The notes beneath the pieces were generated by a model, which was given only the letters and a program-made list of their open reading frames with translations, ran no database searches and had not been told where the DNA came from. From a virus, in the IMG/VR virus record IMGVR_UViG_3300042923_000281, positions 124,001 through 188,000 of that record: a stretch of 64,000 nucleotides of DNA, one strand, 5' to 3'. Positions 47,246 through 55,170 of the stretch are shown here, piece after piece. Within the stretch, counting starts at the first letter, position 1. Every line of letters starts with the position of its first letter. Both the position numbers and the translations under genes were made by a program.

Positions 47246-47269
47246 GGGCCAGGAATGTGTTCCTGGCCC
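47246..47269 (-). terminator. Hairpin terminator followed by CTTATT
   Basis: GGGCCAGGA and TCCTGGCCC arms with a 6-base loop on the minus strand, followed by CTTATTCCGG. It is the second of two hairpins in the gap between 47366-47728 and 46806-47225. Confidence 0.75.
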
Positions 47270-47331
47270 AGGGTGTTTGTCATAGAGGATGAAACTCTAG
47301 TTCTTTAAAACGAAGACAAAAGAAATAGAAA
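47270..47331 (-). other. Sixty-base spacer between tandem hairpins
   Basis: This stretch lies between two strong hairpins. It has TTTCTATTTCTTTTGTC after the first hairpin, then a small TAGAG...CTCTA stem. No open frame of useful length. It may hold a promoter plus a short RNA, or be simple spacer. Confidence 0.3.
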
Positions 47332-47358
47332 GCCTAGTGCGGGGATACCGCACTAGGC
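47332..47358 (-). terminator. Long hairpin terminator followed by T-rich tract
   Basis: Eleven-base arms GCCTAGTGCGG and CCGCACTAGGC with a 5-base loop, followed on the minus strand by TTTCTATTTCTTTTG. It ends the transcript of 47366-47728. Confidence 0.85.
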
Positions 47359-47365
47359 CTAGGGG

Positions 47366-47728
47366 TTATGCAGTCAACAACCAGTTGTAGCCCGTCCACG
47401 CGTAGACGAACAACGCAGGATACAGGAGGCCACAGTCGAGGATGTGGGTCCAGTAAGACTTGTACTCATAGCGCAGTTCTTTGCCTGTGCTGCTGAGGAA
47501 TTCTTCGATGTTCTTCACCAGCCACCAGTGATGGTAAAGGTTGATGAAGAAACGGCCTGCGTTGACGAAGGGAATCCGGCCTACCTTGTAATCCACCTGA
47601 TGAGGACCCAATGGAATGGTTCCACTGACCCTCGGGTAAATCAAGCCGTGTACAATGTACGCGACCAATAGAACGATGAAACCTGACATTGCAAACAGGT
47701 GGATAGAGAAGGCCAAGTGGGCGCCCAT
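47366..47728 (-). CDS. Membrane protein with two transmembrane helices
   Basis: A 120-residue protein. Transmembrane helices at about 9-30 and 98-116 flank a polar, basic region of about 65 residues (DYKVGRIPF...LYHHWWLVKNIEEFL). Likely in the inner membrane. No family recognised. Last gene before the long hairpin. Confidence 0.77.
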   Translation of the reverse strand: MGAHLAFSIHLFAMSGFIVLLVAYIVHGLIYPRVSGTIPLGPHQVDYKVGRIPFVNAGRFFINLYHHWWLVKNIEEFLSSTGKELRYEYKSYWTHILDCGLLYPALFVYAWTGYNWLLTA

Positions 47729-47743
47729 GATGCAGCTTACTCC

Positions 47744-48340
47744 TTAAACGGTTAGGTCGGACTTTGGTGCTTTGAAGTTGATTGCTGCCAACGACAGAGC
47801 GTTGACTTCGATGTCCTTGTTGAGGACTTGAGCTTTGGTGATCCGTCCAAGGACAGTCCCCAGTTGGGCGACGAGTTCATCCACAGTGTGGTTGTCATCG
47901 CCTTGTACTTCCATCGCCCATATGAATTCCCCTTCAACGACCGACGGGTACATGAAGCGTTCCATGTCCAGTGCAATGTCGATGTGAGGGGCGTCCAAGG
48001 TGCGTACGACCTTACCGATGACCGTACGGTTCAAAGACATGTACGGATCGGTCTCAGAGGCCGCTACGAAGTCCTCTGGGCCGATTTGGAAGCTCACGTA
48101 CAGCGTAGGGGCGCCTAAGCTGTTAAACGCGTAGTAGACGTGCTCATCCTCGACCATGGTGTACGGCAGGATGTGCACCGCCACGGGACGGTAGCCGGCT
48201 GGACACTCTTCATCAATGTCCAGATGTTGTTGGATGAACGCATCCAGTTGATACAGGCCCTTGGGAGTCTGACGAAACGCCAGACGACCCATCTGCTTGG
48301 CTACCTTGGGGGTGTCACGGACAAAGAGGCGGTTTGCCAT
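47744..48340 (-). CDS. Hypothetical protein
   Basis: A 198-residue protein starting MANRLFVRDTPKVAKQMGRL. Helical, basic N-terminus and then strands typical of an alpha/beta sandwich (YRPVAVHILPYTMVEDEHVYYAFNS, then PHIDIALDMERFMYP). No motif. GGAAAG precedes the ATG. Confidence 0.78.
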   Translation of the reverse strand: MANRLFVRDTPKVAKQMGRLAFRQTPKGLYQLDAFIQQHLDIDEECPAGYRPVAVHILPYTMVEDEHVYYAFNSLGAPTLYVSFQIGPEDFVAASETDPYMSLNRTVIGKVVRTLDAPHIDIALDMERFMYPSVVEGEFIWAMEVQGDDNHTVDELVAQLGTVLGRITKAQVLNKDIEVNALSLAAINFKAPKSDLTV

Positions 48341-48349
48341 GGTCTTTCC

Positions 48350-49027
48350 TTACCCTTCGTGGGTGAGATGGAACAGTTGACGAACAGCAGCAGACCCATT
48401 GCCTGCTTTCATTTGAGCTGCCATCTCTTCGTTCAAGACGCGCATGTCGTGCATGGCTTGCGGCTTGACGTAGTAGTTGGTGCCAGGGTACTTGACCATG
48501 CCTTCCACATCCCCACAGGCCATCTCGATGATACGTGGCTCACCGGAGAAACCGAATTTGGGGAAGAGGACGACCTTGCCGTAGAACCGACCTTTGTCAT
48601 GCTCTTTCATCCAGTTGTTCACGCAGTCGTGCTGGATGATCATTTCCTGCTCTTCGTCCCAACGCTTGCCTTCGGTCAACCAGCTTTCACGCGTGTTGAG
48701 TTGGATAGGCCAAACGTCAGTACCGTTCTTGCCGGTGAAGATCATGCCGTGGCAACCGTCAGCAATGAACTGCTCGATCAACATGGCACAGTCGCGGATC
48801 TTGTCGATGCACGAGCGCATGTACTTGACCGGGTCATCCGCACGGTAAATGTCACGGCAGACACGCTTCTGAATCTCCAGCGTACATTCGTTGTACAGTC
48901 GAGCAGCGAGCTTCTTGACCTTCTTGGCATTGGGGTTCTTCAAGGCCTCGAACTTGTCAAGGATGGCCGACTCCTGTTTCAGGGTGTCGTGCTCGATGTT
49001 GTCGATTGCGTTGGTGGTCTCGTCCAC
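48350..49027 (-). CDS. Hypothetical protein, GTG start
   Basis: A 225-residue protein starting with GTG (MDETTNAIDNIEHDTLK), preceded by TAGGAG. The first 70 residues are a charged helical region; the middle contains three Cys residues (YNECTLEIQKRVCRDI, SCIDKIRDCAML). It comes right after a terminator region, so it is probably the first gene of a unit that runs to 47366. Confidence 0.78.
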   Translation of the reverse strand: MDETTNAIDNIEHDTLKQESAILDKFEALKNPNAKKVKKLAARLYNECTLEIQKRVCRDIYRADDPVKYMRSCIDKIRDCAMLIEQFIADGCHGMIFTGKNGTDVWPIQLNTRESWLTEGKRWDEEQEMIIQHDCVNNWMKEHDKGRFYGKVVLFPKFGFSGEPRIIEMACGDVEGMVKYPGTNYYVKPQAMHDMRVLNEEMAAQMKAGNGSAAVRQLFHLTHEG

Positions 49028-49061
49028 GAGTGGTGCTCCTAGGTGTCTATGCGGTTAGTGT

Positions 49062-49082
49062 GCAGGGGCTGTGTGCCCCTGC
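49062..49082 (-). terminator. Hairpin terminator without TTAT
   Basis: GCAGGGGC and GCCCCTGC arms on the minus strand after the stop of 49095-50504, followed by ACACTAACC. The stem is strong but the usual TTAT tail is missing, so termination may be incomplete. Confidence 0.6.
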
Positions 49083-49094
49083 CTTCATGTTGTA

Positions 49095-50504
49095 TCAGTC
49101 GGATGGGCTGCTGCTGGACGAATCGTTCGACGACGTATCCGATACAGGGCTCGGAGACGGGTCTGGACTGGAGAAACGGCTGGACGACTCTTGCGACCAA
49201 TCTTTACCAGTCTGTTCCATAGGCACGCCGCCGTACGTGTGCTCACCTTGCTGACTACTACGGGCCAATGAAACACCACGTAGATGGATGTCTTGCAAGT
49301 CAGCCGGGTCCAGTGGCTTTGCATCACGCTCGAAGCCGGTCTGGATCAGTTGACGGTTGATTGGCCGATGAGTATCGCGGTCAATGACATCCCGTCCACG
49401 GCTCAGTACGTCTTCGATTTCACCAGGTTCCGGCGCACGTGGCATGATCGTTGGGATCTCGCACTCAATGCGGATTGGATCAGGATGGTGGAACTTGTGG
49501 ATCGCCGGACATTCGATGTCATGGCCCGCCGCCAAGTGAGCACGGATGTTGTCTACTTGCAGTTCGAAATCAGCAGGCAGCTCTGGGCAATGGCCACTTG
49601 GCAACAGCTTAACGCCGAACCATGCGATGTAGAACTGCTGTGCTTCGGACAACTGCGAGTACGGACGCACTTCCGCTTGGAAGTTACGGAAGTCGTCCAG
49701 CGTAGGGGCCTGACGCGGCTTACGGAGAACTGGTGGAGATTGGAACTGGTACTCTGGCTTCATGGTTAGCTTGCGCAGATCACGATCAATGCTCGCAAGG
49801 TGTACTGGAACGATGTCTTCCAGCCCAGCCTGTGGCAGACCGCCGAAGAAACGGTGCAGAGATGCCTGGATCGACAGCTCCATTTCCTTGGTCAGGATCA
49901 TCGGCTTCTCAAGGAGAGGCAGGATGAATTCCATTGCAAAGACGTCACCGATCTCATTGTCTTTGTGCTTGGCCAGCAGGTCGATCAACGACTCAGCACG
50001 ATCCGGGTACACTTGGCACGGGATCGAGAAGCTACGCATGGTGATGCGAGTACCGCCAGCGTTAGCGCCGAACTGAGCCTTGTTACTGGTCATGGCCCAC
50101 TGCGTGTAGATGCCCTTGACTTTGTAGCCGTAGGACAGTGCACTGAGCAGGTCGAACAGTTCCAGGCAAGAGATGTCCACGCCACTCAGCGTTTCCAGAT
50201 CCACGTCGGCTTCGAAGGTGGTGCTGTGCGGCACGTAACCACGATCTGCCAGCAAGCGAGCAATGCAGCCCAGCATGAACAGCAGGTCTTCAGGATCACC
50301 GGCTGGGTTACCCAACGCGGCCACACTGACAGCCACGCGGCAGGCGTCTTCCACGGTCAACTGAGTACCTTCTTCAAGCACCAGGTCGTACGTGGTGTCG
50401 TCGATCTTCTCGAAGCCCAGATCCTTACACAGACCTTCAAGGTAGTCTGGTTTGGTAACGTCGGTGAAGAAGATGCGGTGATGCGTTGTAGTTGATGTGT
50501 GCAT
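49095..50504 (-). CDS. Large hypothetical protein with Ser-rich tail
   Basis: A 469-residue protein. The first 320 residues look globular (ACRVAVSVAALGNPAGDPEDLLFMLGCIARLLADRG and a long helical section). The last 35 residues are almost only Ser, Pro and Asp (SSSRFSSPDPSPSPVSD and onwards), clearly disordered. It is one of the largest genes in this accessory region; I cannot place it in a family. Confidence 0.8.
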   Translation of the reverse strand: MHTSTTTHHRIFFTDVTKPDYLEGLCKDLGFEKIDDTTYDLVLEEGTQLTVEDACRVAVSVAALGNPAGDPEDLLFMLGCIARLLADRGYVPHSTTFEADVDLETLSGVDISCLELFDLLSALSYGYKVKGIYTQWAMTSNKAQFGANAGGTRITMRSFSIPCQVYPDRAESLIDLLAKHKDNEIGDVFAMEFILPLLEKPMILTKEMELSIQASLHRFFGGLPQAGLEDIVPVHLASIDRDLRKLTMKPEYQFQSPPVLRKPRQAPTLDDFRNFQAEVRPYSQLSEAQQFYIAWFGVKLLPSGHCPELPADFELQVDNIRAHLAAGHDIECPAIHKFHHPDPIRIECEIPTIMPRAPEPGEIEDVLSRGRDVIDRDTHRPINRQLIQTGFERDAKPLDPADLQDIHLRGVSLARSSQQGEHTYGGVPMEQTGKDWSQESSSRFSSPDPSPSPVSDTSSNDSSSSSPSD

Positions 50505-50514
50505 GGTGAGTTCC

Positions 50515-50958
50515 TTAGTTAATGGCTAAGCTTACGTGTTGACCGACGGTTTCGCGGACATGCTCCCAGTCATTGCTGACGTGAAAGAGCACAAGGCGAT
50601 CATCGCTCATGCCAATGAATTGGTGATCGTTGTCAACGAACTTCTTGACGCGGAAGTTTTCCCCCATGAGTTTAGTGAATTCTTCAAGGGCCATCAGGTT
50701 CTGCGTGTCGAACCTGATGGACTCAAATGCAGCGGCGACTTCATCCATCGTACTGTCGCAGTAACGAGCGTCGGGTTTGCCGCTATGGAAGACGCCATGC
50801 CAGTTATCCATGCGATGCTTTTCTTGAGTGACAGCAACCTCTAGAAAACCACCTTTTGGATTACTGATGTTCAGGAGGATCATCGAAGTGGTCTCTCCGG
50901 TATCCAGTCGTGCAATGGCTTCGTTAATGAGTACGTGATACTCTTCGCGGGTCTTCAT
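50515..50958 (-). CDS. Hypothetical protein
   Basis: A 147-residue protein starting MKTREEYHVLINEAIARLD. Alternates helices and strands with many His and Asp residues near the C-terminus (FHVSNDWEHVRETVGQH). GGAGG lies before the ATG. Not recognised. Confidence 0.77.
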   Translation of the reverse strand: MKTREEYHVLINEAIARLDTGETTSMILLNISNPKGGFLEVAVTQEKHRMDNWHGVFHSGKPDARYCDSTMDEVAAAFESIRFDTQNLMALEEFTKLMGENFRVKKFVDNDHQFIGMSDDRLVLFHVSNDWEHVRETVGQHVSLAIN

Positions 50959-50966
50959 GACGCCTC

Positions 50967-51362
50967 CTAGAACTTGTATTTAAGGTAAGCGTCAACCACA
51001 TCACGGGCATCGGAAAGGACAAACGCCGGACTGCTTGCAAACTCGATCAGAAGCTTGATAGCCTCCACCCGCCGGCCCGCATCTGCCAACTCTCGCCAGC
51101 CAGCTGGAGTATTGATGGATTCCTTTTCACGGATGTAAAGGACGTTGCCCAGTGTATCGAGCGAGTCTTTCATCCGTTTGACTAAGACGTTCATGATGGC
51201 GCCGGATTCGGCAAGGGTAGCCCCGCGGTTGTCACGGAACTGATCGACAAAGGCGAAGTCAGCATCCGTGAAGGCTTTAGCCACGAGGGCTTCGATAGTG
51301 TTGACGTTCTGCTCGATGCCGATGACAGCTTGAGCCAACTGTTCTGCGCTGGTGTTAGACAT
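50967..51362 (-). CDS. Hypothetical protein, first gene of an early-type unit
   Basis: A 131-residue helical protein starting MSNTSAEQLAQAVIGIEQN. AGGAGAC precedes the ATG and a TACATTAC box lies about 30 bases upstream at 51390-51397. No motif. It probably starts the transcript that continues through 49095-50504. Confidence 0.78.
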   Translation of the reverse strand: MSNTSAEQLAQAVIGIEQNVNTIEALVAKAFTDADFAFVDQFRDNRGATLAESGAIMNVLVKRMKDSLDTLGNVLYIREKESINTPAGWRELADAGRRVEAIKLLIEFASSPAFVLSDARDVVDAYLKYKF

Positions 51363-51389
51363 TATTGTCTCCTGGGTGCTTGTACGTTG

Positions 51390-51397
51390 GTAATGTA
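51390..51397 (-). promoter_or_regulatory. Candidate early promoter box TACATTAC
   Basis: Minus-strand GCGCTACATTACCAACG in the gap between 51401-51718 and 50967-51362. It is one of two copies ending in C, as the phiKZ consensus does. Confidence 0.58.
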
Positions 51398-51400
51398 GCG

Positions 51401-51718
51401 CTATTTCGCTTTTGAATCGTCCTCGAGCAAAGCCTCAGAACGCTCGTGTGCACGTTCGTAAGATTCATCGTTGACGTACGACAGCGTCCCGTAACCATCT
51501 ACGCTGTAGCCGATAAGCTGAGCGACCTGACGGTGCTCTGCCGGTGAGTAGTGCCCACAGGCGATCTCGTTGAGGCCATAGCCGCGAGGTTGAGCGAAGT
51601 CCAGTAGATCGCGGACAATGCGGTTCTCAAGGAAACGGTGTACGCCATGTGCATCAACACCCACGGGCTGCATGGGTTCTTCTTCACCAGCCAAGATGGT
51701 GGTCAATTCAATAGTCAT
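51401..51718 (-). CDS. Hypothetical protein
   Basis: A 105-residue acidic protein starting MTIELTTILAGEEEPMQPV. Includes YSPAEHRQVAQLIGYSVDGYG and an acidic/Arg C-terminus. GGAGG lies in the gap before the ATG. It is separated from tmk upstream by a terminator. Confidence 0.75.
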   Translation of the reverse strand: MTIELTTILAGEEEPMQPVGVDAHGVHRFLENRIVRDLLDFAQPRGYGLNEIACGHYSPAEHRQVAQLIGYSVDGYGTLSYVNDESYERAHERSEALLEDDSKAK

Positions 51719-51740
51719 GATACCCTCCTACGGGCATAAA

Positions 51741-51760
51741 GCGGTGGGCGGACCCACCAC
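51741..51760 (-). terminator. Hairpin terminator followed by TTTATGCCC
   Basis: GTGGTGGG and CCCACCGC arms on the minus strand with TTTATGCCCG after them, ten bases past the stop of tmk. Confidence 0.8.
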
Positions 51761-51770
51761 TCAGGGGAAG

Positions 51771-52451
51771 TTACGCAGGAACGCTCACCGGTCTTCTGCG
51801 CAAGTGTGCGTCGATCTGCATCAAGTACGGGATCAACTGAGCCTGCACTTGTTCGAACGCTTGTTCAGCGTCAATCACCGCGTAACGGTTCATGTCCAGG
51901 ATCGCGCACTCTTTGTAGACCTTGCGAGTGGCGTGGTGGAACTCGATCGGCTTGAGGTCGTAGAAGTTCAAGGCGTCATCGCCTCGACCTGCCATCCGCT
52001 CACGGAACACTTCAGGATTGCCATCAAGTAAGATGGTCAAGTCCGGTTTGAAGTTGTCGAACGCAACATCGTGCAGTACACGCAGCTTGCTGGTAGCGAC
52101 GCCTTCTTGAGTCTGGTAAGCAAACGTGCTGTCACAGAACCGATCAGTGATAACCAGCTCGCCATTGGCCAGACGAGGCTTGATGAGCATCTCAATGTGC
52201 TGCGCACGAGCCGCCATGAACTTGAAGGTCTGGGTCAGTGCGCAGACAGGTTCTTCATGGTCCTTACGCTTGCGCAGGATGTCCTCACGGATCATCTCAG
52301 CTTCTGGTGTGCCGCCTGGTTCACGGGTGAGCACGGCAGTGATGCCATGACCGTTGAACCATTCGTTTAACCACGTGCGGAGGGTGGACTTGCCTGCCCC
52401 ATCTGGTCCTTCGATACCGAGCAGAAAGCCCTTGTGATTCGGTAACAGCAT
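51771..52451 (-). CDS. tmk: Thymidylate kinase
   Basis: A 226-residue protein, near the usual 210. It phosphorylates dTMP to dTDP, the step after ThyA. Motifs: P-loop GPDGAGKST (15-23), REPGGTPEAE (the dTMP-binding P/DR region), TDRFCDSTFAYQ (DRY-type motif and the Y/Q that follows), a LID region near the middle, and LTILLDGNPE. All expected blocks are present. It is followed by a terminator and preceded by 52461-52937 within ten bases. Confidence 0.92.
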   Translation of the reverse strand: MLLPNHKGFLLGIEGPDGAGKSTLRTWLNEWFNGHGITAVLTREPGGTPEAEMIREDILRKRKDHEEPVCALTQTFKFMAARAQHIEMLIKPRLANGELVITDRFCDSTFAYQTQEGVATSKLRVLHDVAFDNFKPDLTILLDGNPEVFRERMAGRGDDALNFYDLKPIEFHHATRKVYKECAILDMNRYAVIDAEQAFEQVQAQLIPYLMQIDAHLRRRPVSVPA

Positions 52452-52460
52452 GCATTACTC

Positions 52461-52937
52461 CTAGAGATTCTTGGTGTAGCGTTTGTGTTGTTTTACAGCG
52501 TAGCGGAACGTGATTCGATCCGAGTCAGGGCGCGTCCAATAATACAGTCGGTCTTCATCGGCAAGAGGTGCAACATCATGTTTGGTCAACCGCTCAGGGG
52601 TTAACTCAATGACGATGCCCTTGAACTTGGTCTGCCATTCGCCAAAGACCAGCCCAGTCCATTCTACGTATTCTTCCAGCAGCTTCTTGGTGACCAACTG
52701 CTGATTGCCTTTGAACGTCCCCTTAGGGAACTCAATGACGTACCGACGACCATCACGTTCGTCGTGCAGGTTCCAGTAATCCTTGGCTTCAAGATCAATG
52801 GGATGTGCCAAGGACGAGAGCACGAGATCACTAGACCCACCTTCAAAGAACGTGAGGACAGATTGATGGTTACGAATCCCCACTTTGTTCATGTTGATGC
52901 AGGTGACGATTGTTTTGGTCTGTTTGACGGTAGCCAT
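52461..52937 (-). CDS. Hypothetical protein
   Basis: A 158-residue basic protein starting MATVKQTKTIVTCINMNKVG. Beta-rich, with many Lys/Arg and His residues (TFRYAVKQHKRYTKNL at the end). Nucleic-acid binding is possible. It lies between the SLOG-like gene and tmk. Confidence 0.77.
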   Translation of the reverse strand: MATVKQTKTIVTCINMNKVGIRNHQSVLTFFEGGSSDLVLSSLAHPIDLEAKDYWNLHDERDGRRYVIEFPKGTFKGNQQLVTKKLLEEYVEWTGLVFGEWQTKFKGIVIELTPERLTKHDVAPLADEDRLYYWTRPDSDRITFRYAVKQHKRYTKNL

Positions 52938-52962
52938 GGTGAGTTCCTTGGTGATGCGACAT

Positions 52963-53607
52963 TTAAGCCGCTACTGGTAATTCTAAAGGAGGGATCTCAA
53001 GTCCCTGCTTGGTCATTTGTGCTTTGATCCATTCGATGAACTGAGTCCGCTGTTCCTCAACGTAGAGGTTCACAATCGGGATGTTGTTCATGATGGACAG
53101 TTGAACGGCTGTGTTCGTACCGCCGCGAACCAGACCCTTCTTCCCGACAGGTACAGCCCAAAAGACTGTAATCCACCGAGGCATATCGAGGCCCTCAGAG
53201 AGCACCTGGAATGCGTTGCGAGTATGCAGGGCTATCCCAGAGGGAAACAGCCCATTGAAGCTTCCACGCGCTTTGAAGGCCATTGCTTGGGCTTCATCGT
53301 ACGTACCGTACCACTCCGCTTCGTGATGTCCTTTCAAATGGTCTTGTTTCAAGTTGCGCATGTTCTTGAGCTTGGTGTAGTAGATCTGGGCAGGAGGCAT
53401 CATTGGCCCCTTACCCAGTTCGTACCCTTCCCAGAAGACCGTGTCAGACCCTGGCGCATCACCGGTGCACAACACCCCTCCAAGCATAGCCATGCACTGT
53501 CCAACCCAGCGCAGCAATGGCTCCCACTCTTCGGGTAAGTCGTTACGACTACCTACGCCGCACCAAGTGAATCGCCACTGCCATCCAATCGCCTTCCAGA
53601 AATCCAT
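52963..53607 (-). CDS. SLOG/DprA-like nucleotide-binding protein
   Basis: A 214-residue protein. GVGSRNDLPEEW (GSR at 19-21) and GGVLCTGDAPGSDTVFWEGY (GG at 43-44, TGDAPGSD at 48-55) match the Rossmann-like SLOG superfamily that includes DprA, LOG and YpsA. Such proteins bind nucleotides or nucleic acids; some act in recombination, others in defence signalling. The C-terminal half is less clear. The start at 53607 lies at the end of the membrane protein gene. It is two genes away from the macro-domain protein. Confidence 0.65.
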   Translation of the reverse strand: MDFWKAIGWQWRFTWCGVGSRNDLPEEWEPLLRWVGQCMAMLGGVLCTGDAPGSDTVFWEGYELGKGPMMPPAQIYYTKLKNMRNLKQDHLKGHHEAEWYGTYDEAQAMAFKARGSFNGLFPSGIALHTRNAFQVLSEGLDMPRWITVFWAVPVGKKGLVRGGTNTAVQLSIMNNIPIVNLYVEEQRTQFIEWIKAQMTKQGLEIPPLELPVAA

Positions 53608-53609
53608 CC

Positions 53610-53930
53610 CTACCCCCAATAGCTAAGGTACGCCGCTTTGATAAACACCCCAATGAACGTGAAGAAACACGCAATGAGGTACAGTGAGTAGACACCAGCG
53701 CAGAAGAACATCAGGTACCCACACCAGATGCCGAACTTCCGCCCCCGGTTCATCTTGTACTCACGGCCGTAACGCCAACCCTCGCGAAACTCCTCATCGT
53801 CCTTCATGGCCCACGGTAGACTACAGACCATGAGAATGGCGAACGGAAAGAACCCCATTCCAATGCCGCTACAGACATCGACGATGAGTTGGGTGTGCTC
53901 GCCCCAGACGTTGGTGAAGTTGATAGCCAT
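53610..53930 (-). CDS. Membrane protein with two transmembrane regions
   Basis: A 106-residue protein. Hydrophobic regions at about 20-40 and 67-97 flank a charged loop (MKDDEEFREGWRYGREYKMNRGRK). Four Cys residues lie in the hydrophobic parts. AAGGGT lies before the ATG at 53930; the longer frame upstream lies in the next gene. Confidence 0.75.
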   Translation of the reverse strand: MAINFTNVWGEHTQLIVDVCSGIGMGFFPFAILMVCSLPWAMKDDEEFREGWRYGREYKMNRGRKFGIWCGYLMFFCAGVYSLYLIACFFTFIGVFIKAAYLSYWG

Positions 53931-53938
53931 GGCGACCC

Positions 53939-54550
53939 TTAGCGTGGTTGGATCAGTGCGTTGTAACGCGCCATGCCGTCGTCGAAGAGGTGGAGGCAAC
54001 CGAGGTCTTCCTGGTGACGTGCACGTTGGAATTCCACGAGGGCTTCGTTCTGTTGGAACAGGGCCACTTCATGCGGGATGTTCGCTGTACCAGTGCAGAA
54101 CAACGGCACCAGTGCACGGTCGAAGTAAGCATTGTTGTCTTCTTCGTACTCGGCCAAGGCGCGCAACGCATTGTGCATCGCCATGTACGGAGCAATCGGG
54201 TCGACGTTGGACGTCGGGGCAAACATGGTGGGCACGTAGACCACAGCACGCTCATCATGCACCACCACTTCGGCAGCGCCGACTGGCATCATGCCCGCGT
54301 ACTTCTCGCGAATCATGCGCAGGACCTTGGTCTGGATCTCACGTCCAAACACGTCCACCACAGCCAGGTCGAAGCCACCGGTCATGTGACCGAAGCTGTT
54401 GCCGGGGGTGAACAGGACATCGTAACGACTTTTGATCTGGTCGCCGTTCTGTGCAGTGATGTTGGCGCGCAGCAAACCCGTCTCTACTGCTTGAGGGGCG
54501 TTGAGGGTGCGTTTGTGATCGGTGTTTACGAGGAAGTCGAGGTAGCGCAT
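53939..54550 (-). CDS. Macro-domain protein
   Basis: A 203-residue protein. DVLFTPGNSFGHMTGGFDLAV (TPGNSFGHMTGG, 48-59), PVGAAEVVV (89-97), VVYVPTMFAP and LFCTGTANIPHEVALFQQNEAL (CTGT at 153-156) correspond to the order of macro-domain motifs: the N-S-x-x-G-GG loop, V-G-x-A and the second G-T-G-type loop. Macro domains bind ADP-ribose and can remove ADP-ribose from proteins or process ADP-ribose derivatives. In a phage it may counter NAD-based or ADP-ribosylation defences. Start at 54550 overlaps the next stop by one base. Confidence 0.72.
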   Translation of the reverse strand: MRYLDFLVNTDHKRTLNAPQAVETGLLRANITAQNGDQIKSRYDVLFTPGNSFGHMTGGFDLAVVDVFGREIQTKVLRMIREKYAGMMPVGAAEVVVHDERAVVYVPTMFAPTSNVDPIAPYMAMHNALRALAEYEEDNNAYFDRALVPLFCTGTANIPHEVALFQQNEALVEFQRARHQEDLGCLHLFDDGMARYNALIQPR

Positions 54551-54894
54551 TATTTGATCGCCTTTAGGCCGAAGGTGGTGATGATGCCCGGGTACTGGCG
54601 CATCGTATTTAGGTGTACTTCTTCGAACGGGATACCGAACCAACCGTTAGAGAAGATCTGAGCCAAGTTGGCCTCTTCCTGCACGAAGTTCAAGTGATCC
54701 CGGTCGATGATGCTCAAGGTGACGGGAGGGTAGAGCTGACCACCGAAGTAGTGGCCTTCCGCTTGGCGCAACGCCATCTGGATGTGACCGGGTAACACAG
54801 GCGTGTTCACATTAGCCCGTTCAGCTTCCTCAAGCACCATGTCGGTTGCCATGAGGTGCCATTTGTCCAGCCACCAGATATAGACGTGGTCCAT
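54550..54894 (-). CDS. Hypothetical protein
   Basis: A 114-residue protein starting MDHVYIWWLDKWHLMATDM. It contains GQLYPPVTLSIIDRDHLNF and a C-terminal IITTFGLKAIK. No recognised motif. It is joined to the macro-domain gene by a TAATG junction, so a functional link to it is possible. Confidence 0.75.
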   Translation of the reverse strand: MDHVYIWWLDKWHLMATDMVLEEAERANVNTPVLPGHIQMALRQAEGHYFGGQLYPPVTLSIIDRDHLNFVQEEANLAQIFSNGWFGIPFEEVHLNTMRQYPGIITTFGLKAIK

Positions 54895-54896
54895 GC

Positions 54897-55076
54897 TTAC
54901 CTCTGCCCAGTGTTCATTTCGATAAAGCCTTTGCGGGTGACGCAGAGGCGGTACGTAGCTTGATTGTGCTTGACGTGATACGTTTGGCCACGATGAAGTT
55001 TACCTTCAAAGTAGGCCTTCTCAAGATCGTCTCGGGTGTCAAACTCCAAGTGTTCAGTGATAGGGACTTCTTTCAT
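54897..55076 (-). CDS. Small hypothetical protein under an inverted repeat
   Basis: A 59-residue protein starting MKEVPITEHLEFDTRDDLEK. CAGGAG lies eight bases before the ATG at 55076; a perfect inverted repeat (55091-55120) abuts this ribosome binding site. The C-terminal half is basic and beta-like (GQTYHVKHNQATYRLCVTRKG). It is the first gene after a terminator, so its own promoter must lie near the repeat. Confidence 0.72.
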   Translation of the reverse strand: MKEVPITEHLEFDTRDDLEKAYFEGKLHRGQTYHVKHNQATYRLCVTRKGFIEMNTGQR

Positions 55077-55090
55077 TTTACATGCTCCTG

Positions 55091-55120
55091 ACATACAAAC
55101 AATCTATCGGGTTTGTATGT
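55091..55120 (-). promoter_or_regulatory. Perfect inverted repeat, operator or RNA switch
   Basis: Ten-base arms ACATACAAAC and GTTTGTATGT with a 10-base spacer. The repeat ends directly at the ribosome binding site of 54897-55076. As DNA it has the size of a dimeric repressor site; as RNA it forms a hairpin next to the start. Not followed by a T-run, so not a terminator. Confidence 0.6.
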
Positions 55121-55144
55121 TTTAACTTGTCCAAGCGGCATAAT

Positions 55145-55164
55145 GGGAGGACCGAAGTCCTCCC
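55145..55164 (-). terminator. Hairpin terminator followed by ATTATGCCG
   Basis: GGGAGGAC-TTCG-GTCCTCCC on the minus strand with ATTATGCCGCTTGG after it, just past the stop of 55171-55494. Confidence 0.8.
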
Positions 55165-55170
55165 AGTGAA

